Program-made: the position numbers and the translations under genes
The notes under the pieces: generated by a model
Told to the model about the DNA's origin: nothing
The model's database searches: none
What the model saw: only the letters and a program-made list of their open reading frames with translations
Shown here: in pieces, positions 47,336 to 55,069 of the stretch
Position numbering within the stretch: position 1 is the first letter of the stretch
How the letters are laid out: every line of letters begins with the position of its first letter
Assembly (NCBI GenBank): GCA_028289345.1
Contig: JANQQL010000033.1
Coordinates: 434,001-498,000 of the forward strand
Direction of reading: 5' to 3'
DNA: 64,000 bases
Source: Planctomycetota bacterium
Lineage (GTDB): Bacteria > Planctomycetota > B15-G4 > SIAN01

Positions 47336-50116
47336 ATGACCAGGCGAGTTCGAACAGAGAAGTGGCTGACCCTTGGATGCCTTGGCGTCCTGGCAGGTTG
47401 CTTCAACTCGAGCAGCAGTAGCAGTGAGGGTGACGGGCGAACTTTGGTCGCCACCGCCGAATCCTGCATGTCCTGTCACAATGGCTCAAACCACGACGAC
47501 TACGGGGGAAGTGGGCTAGAGAATCCTCATCCCTTCACCGGGGCGGGAACTCTCAAGTGCACCGAATGCCACGGCGGCAATCCGAACGGAGTCGGGCCGC
47601 TGGACAGCCACGTGCCGCCACCTCCGGAAATCGGCGACCGCGAGTTCCAGGACCAAAACGCCCTGGCCTACTTCAATCGCTTGACCCTCACCGGGATCGA
47701 CAAGTTCCCCGACTACGAGGTGAACGGAGTGACCTACTCCGCCCTCGACTATCTGCAGTTCGTCAACCCCGGCGACTTGCGAGTGGTGACGGAGGGGCGA
47801 AGCTGCGGCCAGTGTCACATGACCCACGCCGAGTGCGTCTCCAAGAGCCTTCTCGCGACTTCTGCGGGAATCCTCTCCGGAGCCATGTACGCCGCAGGCG
47901 TGGACAACCGGGTCGCTGCCAACGACGGCCTCTACCAAGAAACGTCTGCGGACATGTCCTTCCGCGCCGCCACGGACGCCAACTACACCGTGGATCCCAA
48001 CGACGTGGGATCGGTGGGGGAGCTGGTGGAGTACCCGGTGTTCAGCGGACGGGACAACAACGCCCCGAACGCCATCTTCGAAAACGACCTCTACAACGCG
48101 GAAGACCTGAACGACGACCAACTGGCCAATGGCCAGCTGATCACTGGGTCGCCGCTCGCCAATCTCTACCACGAGCAGGTGGCCTTCACCTGCGGCGACT
48201 GCCACTTGGGCAGTGCCGGTGCCAACAACCGCTACGGCGACTTCCGATCTTCCGGCTGCACTGCGTGCCACATGCGCTACAGCCTGGACGGACGCAGCCG
48301 CAGCACCGACCCGAACATCAACAAGTTCGAGCCGGCGGATCCCGACGACATCGACGACCCGGAAAGACCTCACACCAACTCCCATCGCATTCAAAGCGTC
48401 GCGAAACGTCTCGCCAACGGGGAGATGGCACTTGGCATCGATGACTACACCTGCGCTGGCTGCCACCAAGGGTCCAACCGCACGGTCATGCAGTTCTGGG
48501 GCATCCGACTCGACCAGAATCAAGACGTGCGGCGCGGACATCAGTATCCCGCCGACCCCGAAGATTTCGAGAACACCGCCCACGACACCCGACTGTTCGA
48601 TCCGGTCGTCGACAACAACACTTTCAATGGGCGCAACGCCAACCAGTACCTGTTGTTCGAGGACTATGACGGAGATGGCCGAGACGACACGCCGGCCGAC
48701 GTCCACTACGAAGCCGGGCTCGGCTGCATCGACTGCCACGGCAGTCACGACCTCCATGGCGGCAACGTGGGAGACGCCACCAACGCGGGGATGTACTCTC
48801 GCATGGAACAGGCCGTGTCCATTCAGTGCGAAAGCTGCCACGGCACGGCGACGGAATACGCCGAGACCGAACAAGGCGTCACCTACGACGGCACCCTGGC
48901 GGACTTGGCAGTGGACTCCAAAGGCAACCCGCTGCAGCACGTTCGCCTCGAGGCCGATGGACACTATTACCTGTACAGCCGCCTGACCGGAAAGCGCCAC
49001 TACGTGTCCCAGGTCAAAGACGTGATCGTCGACAACGGCCGAGTGAATCCACTCACCGACGAACCGATTTACTCGGCCCGCGGTTCCTACGCCATGGGGA
49101 CGGTCGACGGCGACCCGGACACCGGTCTGGGCCCGCAACAGAACGGACCGGTGTCGGCCAACTTCACCCACATGACGAACGTGAGCTGCGTGGCCTGTCA
49201 CGCCTCCTGGACCAACAATTGCATCGGCTGCCACCTGAGCGGCGAGTACGCCAACGACTTCAGCAACATTACCGGCGAGCGGATCGTGTTCCGGGAAGAC
49301 GACGCCGAATTCGTCTACCAGTCTCCGGTGTTCTTCCAGCTCGGCATCAACACCCACGACAAGGTGGCACCGATCACCGCCAACACCGATGCATTCTTCA
49401 AGTACACCGATCGCCATGGCACCGAGTCGGACGTGTTCTCCTTCTCTGACCGCAACGGGCAGGGAGTGGACCTGACGTCGACCTCGGTTCCCTCCATGGC
49501 CCACAACGTCATGATGCCTCACTCGATCCGAGGCAAGGTCAGCAAGACCGACGAGGGCCCGCGCTACTGCGTCTCTTGCCACCTCACCAAGGCCGCGGTC
49601 AAGAACTGGGAAACCGAATACGACCAGTTCCGCAACGCGATTCAGACCGAGGACTGGGGAGCACTGGACTTCGAGCTGCTCAAGGAACACTTCGGGCAGA
49701 ACACCGGCAACCAGCTGAATTCGCCGTTCTGGGTCCACAACGTCGCCGGCTTGGGCTCCGGCTTGTTCCTGTTCGACCAGGACGGCTGCGCGGTCAACGA
49801 CATCGATGACTTCGACGACCGCGTGGGTTGTGACGGGGAAGCCCCCGCCGACAACTTCGACCCGGCACGGGTGGTTTTCAGTCTGGATCGCATCGTGGAT
49901 GAAAGCGGAGTCTCAACCGGATCCAACAATCACATGATGCTGAACGGACCATCGACACTGCGGGACGGCGCCACCTTCCCGAACCTGTCGGGGCCGCTTG
50001 GCGCCACTCTGATCGAGAAGCTCGCGGATCCGGACACCGGAATCGTGCTCGACTCCTGGTTGGATGCGAACAGCAATGCCCGCGGCGGCGCCAAGCCTCT
50101 GATCAACGACGACTGA
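47336..50116 (+). CDS. Large lipoprotein multiheme cytochrome with 11 CxxCH motifs
   Basis: A 926-residue lipoprotein cytochrome. The signal MTRRVRTEKWLTLGCLGVLAGC has lipobox LAGC (C22), followed by a serine-rich linker (NSSSSSSE). Eleven CxxCH motifs are spread over the first 800 residues, separated by long globular segments; this suggests a large extracytoplasmic oxidoreductase rather than a compact wire. The C-terminal 150 residues lack heme motifs. Position after a beta-barrel suggests the outer-surface terminal of the conduit (MtrC/OmcA-like role), but homology is not claimed. I chose the ATG at 47336 because it has GGGAGAAAG upstream and gives the signal sequence; 254 bp separate it from the barrel gene. 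Confidence 0.88.
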   Translation: MTRRVRTEKWLTLGCLGVLAGCFNSSSSSSEGDGRTLVATAESCMSCHNGSNHDDYGGSGLENPHPFTGAGTLKCTECHGGNPNGVGPLDSHVPPPPEIGDREFQDQNALAYFNRLTLTGIDKFPDYEVNGVTYSALDYLQFVNPGDLRVVTEGRSCGQCHMTHAECVSKSLLATSAGILSGAMYAAGVDNRVAANDGLYQETSADMSFRAATDANYTVDPNDVGSVGELVEYPVFSGRDNNAPNAIFENDLYNAEDLNDDQLANGQLITGSPLANLYHEQVAFTCGDCHLGSAGANNRYGDFRSSGCTACHMRYSLDGRSRSTDPNINKFEPADPDDIDDPERPHTNSHRIQSVAKRLANGEMALGIDDYTCAGCHQGSNRTVMQFWGIRLDQNQDVRRGHQYPADPEDFENTAHDTRLFDPVVDNNTFNGRNANQYLLFEDYDGDGRDDTPADVHYEAGLGCIDCHGSHDLHGGNVGDATNAGMYSRMEQAVSIQCESCHGTATEYAETEQGVTYDGTLADLAVDSKGNPLQHVRLEADGHYYLYSRLTGKRHYVSQVKDVIVDNGRVNPLTDEPIYSARGSYAMGTVDGDPDTGLGPQQNGPVSANFTHMTNVSCVACHASWTNNCIGCHLSGEYANDFSNITGERIVFREDDAEFVYQSPVFFQLGINTHDKVAPITANTDAFFKYTDRHGTESDVFSFSDRNGQGVDLTSTSVPSMAHNVMMPHSIRGKVSKTDEGPRYCVSCHLTKAAVKNWETEYDQFRNAIQTEDWGALDFELLKEHFGQNTGNQLNSPFWVHNVAGLGSGLFLFDQDGCAVNDIDDFDDRVGCDGEAPADNFDPARVVFSLDRIVDESGVSTGSNNHMMLNGPSTLRDGATFPNLSGPLGATLIEKLADPDTGIVLDSWLDANSNARGGAKPLINDD

Positions 50117-50177
50117 ACGGCGCCCTTGGGCTACCTTGGCAAAGTAGGACGGCCCACAGAGAGAACAACGAACGAAA

Positions 50178-50210
50178 CAAGGGTCACCGGGCAATGCCCG
50201 GTGACCCTTG
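50178..50210. terminator. Strong hairpin between cytochrome cluster and minus-strand gene
   Basis: A perfect 15-bp stem CAAGGGTCACCGGGC (50178-50192) with GCCCGGTGACCCTTG (50196-50210) and a 3-nt loop. There is no real U-tract on the plus strand; on the minus strand the hairpin is followed by a T-rich stretch. It lies between convergent genes and could end transcription in both directions. Confidence 0.65.
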
Positions 50211-50247
50211 ACTTGGTTCTACGACGTCGAAAGAAACGGCGCGGGAC

Positions 50248-51318
50248 TCAGGGTCCTTCGTTGAGGGCGAACTTGGAGTCGTCGATGACGATTTCGGCCT
50301 GACTCGAGCCAACCCTCACGTCCAAAAGCGTGCGGCGACCCAGGGGCACGATGGATGCGTGCATGGAGCCATCCTGATCCGTCGCGACCACGCTGCCTTC
50401 GAACGCAAGCTTGTCCGGCAAGGTCTGGTAAAGCTCCAGCTTCATCTCTTCGCGCAGCTTGCGCTTCTCGAAATCTCGCAAGAAGGGGTGGCCGCCTTGC
50501 ACGGCGTCGACCAAGGTGCTGAAGAAAGAGTGAGCTTCTTCCGCCTGGCGACGGCCGACGCTGCGGAACGTGGCAGTCATCTTGCTGTCGTCACAGGTTA
50601 AGTACACCTGCATCGGGCAGTTGCGCGTACCGATCTTCAGGTCAATGTCCCCAATGAGGAGCGGTTTGTCGGTGGGCACCGTTCCTTGGCGCTCATACCA
50701 GGTGGCGATCGCATCATTGCCGTTCAAGGAGAACGGCTGTTCCTTCAGCGCCACCGCTTGAGAGCCGGCACGGACGCGAATGGGGCCGCCGCCGAACTCC
50801 ATCGCCTTGCCACCATCTTCCGTATCGACGAACTTCAATTGGAACTGGGCCAGCGCGGGTTCGGCATCGGCCTGCATGGTGGCCGGCACTCGATAGTGGC
50901 GCTCCAACCCGCTGAACTGGGCGACACCGGGCGATTGGTACAAGATCAGTTCCCAGTTGCCGTCCGAAAACTTCCAAAACGCCACGGAGTAGTTCCCTTC
51001 GGGAATCAGCTGCTCGCCGAGGAACACCGGGGCGCGATTCACCTGCACAGACGCGGTTTGGATCGGAAAGGCCTGAAGCGCCGGGGCAAACTCCAACCCC
51101 TGACTCATCCGCTGGTCGAAGTCGGCGGGAGTCATGCTCAAGACGACCAGAGAGTCACCGATGTTTGCCTTGCTGACCACGGGTTCCGGAAGCGCGGCTT
51201 CCGCCGCATCGGTCGGGGTGCCTGGCGTGGCCGGGGTGGCCCCATCCTGAGCGAACAGCCCCGGCTGGAATGTCACGCCAGTGGCCATCAGCAATCCTGC
51301 GATACGCGTGTTCATCAT
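50248..51318 (-). CDS. Secreted protein of unknown function
   Basis: A 356-residue protein with a signal peptide (MMNTRIAGLLMATGVTFQPG then LFAQDG), so exported. The mature part is beta-rich, with segments such as IPEGNYSVAFWKFSDGNWEL. A weak resemblance to DUF2911-type secreted domains can be seen in that segment, but I would not assign the family. No catalytic residues are visible. It is convergent with the cytochrome cluster and separated from it by the 15-bp hairpin. The double ATG at 51316-51318 and 51313-51315 follows GGGGAAAACG; the first is used here. Confidence 0.55.
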   Translation of the reverse strand: MMNTRIAGLLMATGVTFQPGLFAQDGATPATPGTPTDAAEAALPEPVVSKANIGDSLVVLSMTPADFDQRMSQGLEFAPALQAFPIQTASVQVNRAPVFLGEQLIPEGNYSVAFWKFSDGNWELILYQSPGVAQFSGLERHYRVPATMQADAEPALAQFQLKFVDTEDGGKAMEFGGGPIRVRAGSQAVALKEQPFSLNGNDAIATWYERQGTVPTDKPLLIGDIDLKIGTRNCPMQVYLTCDDSKMTATFRSVGRRQAEEAHSFFSTLVDAVQGGHPFLRDFEKRKLREEMKLELYQTLPDKLAFEGSVVATDQDGSMHASIVPLGRRTLLDVRVGSSQAEIVIDDSKFALNEGP

Positions 51319-51599
51319 TCGTTTTCCCCGTTTCGGTTCGACGTTGGGAGCCGCCTGCCGGCGATTCTCCGAGGGCGGGGGAGGCTTCGACAGCCCGGGA
51401 TCCCGCCTTCCAAGATACCGGATACCAGGTTCGGAAACGATTCGTTTGGAGTGCCTCACCAAATCTCGTGCCCGAATCTCGCTGCGAGAAAAACGACCAC
51501 GAATTGAGTCCCCGCGGTGCCGGAGTCGCACGACGTCGCCGTCGGGGCACAGATCGTCGCGGCCCGACCCGTCGACTCTGGACTCGCCGGGGCTCCGCG

Positions 51600-51959
51600 T
51601 CAGTCGTCTTTCGAGCGCTCTTTGAACACCGCGTTGAGAATGAAGCTGATCACCGAGAGTGCCAGGCTCCCACGCCAAGCCCCCCGAAAACCATCGACCT
51701 CCAGTCCCAGGGTGAGCCTCGCGACCAACCCGAACATCAACGCATTCAGCACCAGGATGAACAGCCCCAAACTGAGCAAGATCATCGGCATCGAGAACGC
51801 CTTGACGATCGGTCGAACGATCGCGTTCACCAACCCGAACACGAGGACGATCGCGAACACCTCGAGAGTTGGCCCGGTGAGACTGATCCCATCCACAAGC
51901 TTGGCGACCAGCCAAAGGGACGCCGCAGCGATCACCCATCGCAACAGCACGGTTTTCAT
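51600..51959 (-). CDS. Small membrane protein, phage-holin family 4 type
   Basis: A 119-residue protein with four predicted transmembrane helices, matching the mycobacterial-type four-TM holin family (PF04020-like): VLVFGLVNAIVRPIVKAF, then PMILLSLGLFILVLNALMFG. Despite the family name these are common chromosomal membrane proteins with no lysis role shown. A short charged tail (KERSKDD) ends the protein. Located alone, with no phage genes nearby. Confidence 0.85.
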   Translation of the reverse strand: MKTVLLRWVIAAASLWLVAKLVDGISLTGPTLEVFAIVLVFGLVNAIVRPIVKAFSMPMILLSLGLFILVLNALMFGLVARLTLGLEVDGFRGAWRGSLALSVISFILNAVFKERSKDD

Positions 51960-52072
51960 CGGATTCCTCCCATTCCCAGGGTCCCCCGACCGGGGAGGCC
52001 GGGGCGGCGGGAGATGTTAGTCGGGAAAACGCTCCTGCGATCAGGTGCTTCTCTCCTCTGGCGAATATCTGG

Positions 52073-52084
52073 GTACCATGGTAC
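52073..52084. promoter_or_regulatory. Perfect 12-bp palindrome GTACCATGGTAC
   Basis: A perfect palindrome 33 bp upstream of the start I chose for the small gene at 52117. An in-frame ATG lies inside it, so it could alternatively be part of a longer coding region. It could be an operator for the small protein (autoregulation), but this is only suggested by symmetry and position. Confidence 0.3.
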
Positions 52085-52116
52085 GCCTTGTTTCCGCAGA
52101 CGACGAAGGATCCGAC

Positions 52117-52410
52117 ATGAGCACCCAGAAGAACGACGAACCTCCCACCAGTCCTCAGTTTGTGGTGAAGCGAGTCCAGACCGGAGTGCGGATCGAGCGC
52201 AGGCTTCTGAAAGTCCTGAAGGGACTCGCGGAGTACCTGGACATCACTCTGGGTGATTTGATGGAGGGCATCGTGCTCCACGCATTCGACGGCAAATGCG
52301 CTTTCGGTTCAACCACACTCGAGCGCATTCAAGACCTGAAACGGGTCTATGGACTCGAGTTGGACGCGTCCGCCAGCCACCGACTGCGAGAAGACCTCAA
52401 TGATCGATGA
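52117..52410 (+). CDS. Small conserved-looking protein, possibly ribbon-helix-helix-like
   Basis: A 97-residue protein with GAAGGA 6 bp before the ATG at 52117. The central part (GVRIERRLLKVLKGLAEYLD, then ITLGDLMEGIVLHAF) resembles a basic beta-strand followed by two helices, as in ribbon-helix-helix DNA-binding proteins, but no family can be named. It carries no signal peptide. A longer version starting at the ATG inside the upstream palindrome (52078) is possible. Its neighbours are unrelated. Confidence 0.5.
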   Translation: MSTQKNDEPPTSPQFVVKRVQTGVRIERRLLKVLKGLAEYLDITLGDLMEGIVLHAFDGKCAFGSTTLERIQDLKRVYGLELDASASHRLREDLNDR

Positions 52411-52551
52411 GCAATGGCTCCGGCCAACCAAGGCCCGCCGCCAAGAGGAACGCCAGGGTCCTTGCCGAATCAGCGCCGCCTCCCGCCTCCTGCGGAGTCT
52501 GCTGTGCGGAACTCCCTTCCTTGAAGGAGGAGCGATCACCGACGGAAGCGC

Positions 52552-53979
52552 TCAACCCTCGAAACAGTAGAGCCCTTCTTCCGTTCGCACGATCACTTGG
52601 CCATCGGCAAGCGCGGGGGTGGCCCAAATCTCTTGCTGCAAGTGATTCACCGAAAGAGTTTCAAACCCTTCCATATCGATCACGGCCAACTGACCGGACA
52701 ACCCCGCCATCACCATTCGGCCGGCGGCGACCACCGGAGATGCGTAGTAGGAATCCGGTTCTCCAAATCGATTCTGGGAGAGCACGGATCCGTCCTCCTG
52801 CGACAACAAGGTCGCCACACCGTCGCGGATCAAATACAGGGCGCCACCGTGCGCGAGGGGAGAGGCATATCCAGGCATGCCTCGCCGGTCCGAGTAGGTC
52901 CACAGAACGTGCTCTTCGCTCAGGTTTCCTTCGGCTCCGAGGCGCACGGCGAACAGTCCACCTTTGGCTTCCGATCGGCGAATGGCTTCGTTCCAATCTT
53001 CCTCCCCGAGCATGTCATCATTATTGAGATCGTAGAGGAACCAAAGCTGCTGGAATCGCTCGTCGGGCCACTCGTCTCGAGACAGAAGCCCGTTGCCGTC
53101 CGCATCCTTCTCTTCCAGCGCGGCTTCGAAAGATCCTGAAATCGGAGGAGCTCCAAACTCGGTGAGCGGGGGCACGAACGAGTGGACGAACAGCACTCCA
53201 TTCTCGATCACCGGCAATGTGGAGCCTTGCCAGGACATCCCATCCACCCACCAGACCTTCTTTCCGGTGTCTGCCGAGTACGCCACGGTTTGGAACGACC
53301 CGGAAACGACGATGTGGGCGGGTCCATCCTCTGGACGATAGACCGCCGGGGAAGAGTATCCGTGGGTGACGCCGGGGCGGGACGTCTTCCAAGACTGCTT
53401 GCCAGTGCCCTTGTCCAAGGCCAGCAAGAACGAATCCACATCTTGGTCACACTGCACGACCACTTTGTCATCGACCAAGATCGGAGACGTGGACATGACA
53501 TGGGGGACCTTGAAATCTTCGGTCTGGTGCTGCCAGCGTTCGCTTCCATCCATGGCGTAGGCGACGACGCCGAAACTCGGGTACAAGACGAACAGAGTCT
53601 CGCCATCGGTCACGGGGGTCGACGAAACCGGAGAGTTCGGACCTTTGTAGGGACTGTCGTCCGCGGCCGGGGCCTCGACCTTCCAAACCTGCTCGCCGGT
53701 CCAACGGTCCAGGCAGAAGGCGAACATCCGCTTCTCTTCATGGCCGGTCACGAACACGTAATCCTCGCTCAAGACGGGCGAGGAATACCCGGGCAAACAC
53801 GACGTCTGCCAAGTCAACGTCTGCTCCGGATCCAACGACGGGGGAACGCTCTCGGATGAGCTGATTCCCGACCCGTTCGGACCACGAAAGCTTCCCCAAG
53901 CCACGTCGTCGCCCGCTCGAGCCAAGGGTCCGGGGGCCGACAACATCAGGGTGACGAGGAACAGACGGGAAGTGGACAT
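52552..53979 (-). CDS. Secreted PQQ-like beta-propeller with inserted EF-hand pair
   Basis: A 475-residue exported protein (signal MSTSRLFLVTLMLSAPGPLA). Repeated blades with the GTGKQSWK, DTGKKVWW and MDGSERWQ pattern form a PQQ-binding-like or BamB-like propeller. Between blades, at about residues 290-345, two EF-hand-like loops are inserted: DADGNGLLSRDEW and DLNNDDMLGEEDW, with acidic positions suited to calcium. This combination is familiar from planctomycete secreted proteins, where the role is unknown. PQQ cofactor use is not supported by any visible catalytic residue. GGAG precedes the ATG. Confidence 0.8.
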   Translation of the reverse strand: MSTSRLFLVTLMLSAPGPLARAGDDVAWGSFRGPNGSGISSSESVPPSLDPEQTLTWQTSCLPGYSSPVLSEDYVFVTGHEEKRMFAFCLDRWTGEQVWKVEAPAADDSPYKGPNSPVSSTPVTDGETLFVLYPSFGVVAYAMDGSERWQHQTEDFKVPHVMSTSPILVDDKVVVQCDQDVDSFLLALDKGTGKQSWKTSRPGVTHGYSSPAVYRPEDGPAHIVVSGSFQTVAYSADTGKKVWWVDGMSWQGSTLPVIENGVLFVHSFVPPLTEFGAPPISGSFEAALEEKDADGNGLLSRDEWPDERFQQLWFLYDLNNDDMLGEEDWNEAIRRSEAKGGLFAVRLGAEGNLSEEHVLWTYSDRRGMPGYASPLAHGGALYLIRDGVATLLSQEDGSVLSQNRFGEPDSYYASPVVAAGRMVMAGLSGQLAVIDMEGFETLSVNHLQQEIWATPALADGQVIVRTEEGLYCFEG

Positions 53980-54227
53980 GGATGATCTCCTGAGGTCCCG
54001 ATCGGGGAAAAACGGCCCTTCCAACGGGCGACGATAGCATCCCGTCCATCCACCACGCGGAGGGAGCCACGGCTTTCGTTACGGGATCCGACTCGCTGCG
54101 TTGGCGACTTCCCGGAACATTGCGGTCACCCTCGGATTCCGGCAACCCATTGAAATTCCACCCGACCCGACGGCGCCGCGGTCGATACCATGCGTCCAGT
54201 CACTCGATCTCAGTAGAGGGGACACCG

Positions 54228-54449
54228 ATGTCGAAAAAGCAAGCGCGGTGGTGGGTGCTGGGACTGCTTTGCTGTTTTCCCGCATGCCGCGGACCCCGTG
54301 ATGAGTACGTGCCTCACACCCCGGTTCCCGACGTAGAACGCGTCGGACCCGAGGAGACCGGAGCCAGGGAGTTCGGTCCGCTCGATCGATCCGTGCGGCC
54401 GTGGGAATCAACAGAAAGCGAAGAATCATGCCAGTTGCTCGACTCGTAG
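54228..54449 (+). CDS. Small lipoprotein in the LpoB group
   Basis: A 73-residue protein. The N-terminus (KKQARWWVLGLLCCFPACRG) is hydrophobic and ends in a cysteine after PA, like a lipobox. A short, acidic, probably disordered tail follows (VPDVERVGPEETGARE). AGAGGGG precedes the ATG. The 3' end overlaps the lpoB-like gene by 22 bp, so it belongs to that lipoprotein group; in gamma-proteobacteria a YcfL-type gene precedes lpoB, but this protein is too short to call YcfL. Confidence 0.45.
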   Translation: MSKKQARWWVLGLLCCFPACRGPRDEYVPHTPVPDVERVGPEETGAREFGPLDRSVRPWESTESEESCQLLDS

Positions 54450-55033
54450 GCGTCACTGCCCTTCTCGCCCTTTTGCTGATGGGATGCTCCAGCGCCCCCA
54501 AAGGCCGAATCAAGGGAGCGGACGAAGAGGACTTGGTGGGCAAGAACCGAGCCGGAGGAGCAACGTTTCGCATGCTCATCGCCGAGTCCACGGAGAAACT
54601 ACTAGATGGCCACGCCCGCGATTTGCGTCCCGGCGAACCCTTCTACGTGGCATTCGTCGGCGTCGAAAACAAGACCGTCGAAGAGCTTCGGGATTCGAGA
54701 GAAGCCATCTATGAGTCCATCGACACGGTCCTGGTGAACAATGCGGCCTACACTCCGGTGTCTCGTCGCATGGTCGATCACACCCTGAAACTGCACGACA
54801 TCGTCCCGGAAGACTTGTTCCTAGCCGCGGGCCGAGATCTGTTTCGCGCCGAATTGACCAAGCAGGGGATCACCCCGGACTTCTTGCTCTGGTGCAAGCT
54901 GAGCACGATGTCGACGTTCGGAGAGAACGTCTCCCAGCGCGACTATCAGATGACGCTCGACCTGGTGGATGCCAATTCGGGTCTCACCGTCCGAAAAGAA
55001 ACCGCGCTGGTGTCGAAGGAATACCTCGACTAA
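54428..55033 (+). CDS. LpoB-like lipoprotein (peptidoglycan-synthase activator family)
   Basis: A 201-residue lipoprotein (signal LVGVTALLALLLMGC, C20). The mature part resembles LpoB/YcfM: FYVAFVGVENKTVEELRDSR, AIYESIDTVLVNNAAYTPVS and the closing DYQMTLDLVDANSGLTVRKE strand. In E. coli LpoB reaches from the outer membrane through peptidoglycan to activate PBP1b; whether this homologue does so is unknown. It is followed 36 bp later by a COG3014-type lipoprotein, a pairing also found in gamma-proteobacteria. The ATG at 54428 gives the signal peptide; a GTG at 54401 would extend it. Confidence 0.75.
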   Translation: MPVARLVGVTALLALLLMGCSSAPKGRIKGADEEDLVGKNRAGGATFRMLIAESTEKLLDGHARDLRPGEPFYVAFVGVENKTVEELRDSREAIYESIDTVLVNNAAYTPVSRRMVDHTLKLHDIVPEDLFLAAGRDLFRAELTKQGITPDFLLWCKLSTMSTFGENVSQRDYQMTLDLVDANSGLTVRKETALVSKEYLD

Positions 55034-55069
55034 GCGTCGGTCAGGAAGCATGCGGCCGACCGCTCCTTC

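Noticed and set aside
51600..51959. Prophage remnant based on the holin-type gene
   Set aside because: The four-TM holin-like family is common on chromosomes, and no phage, integrase or attachment site is present nearby.
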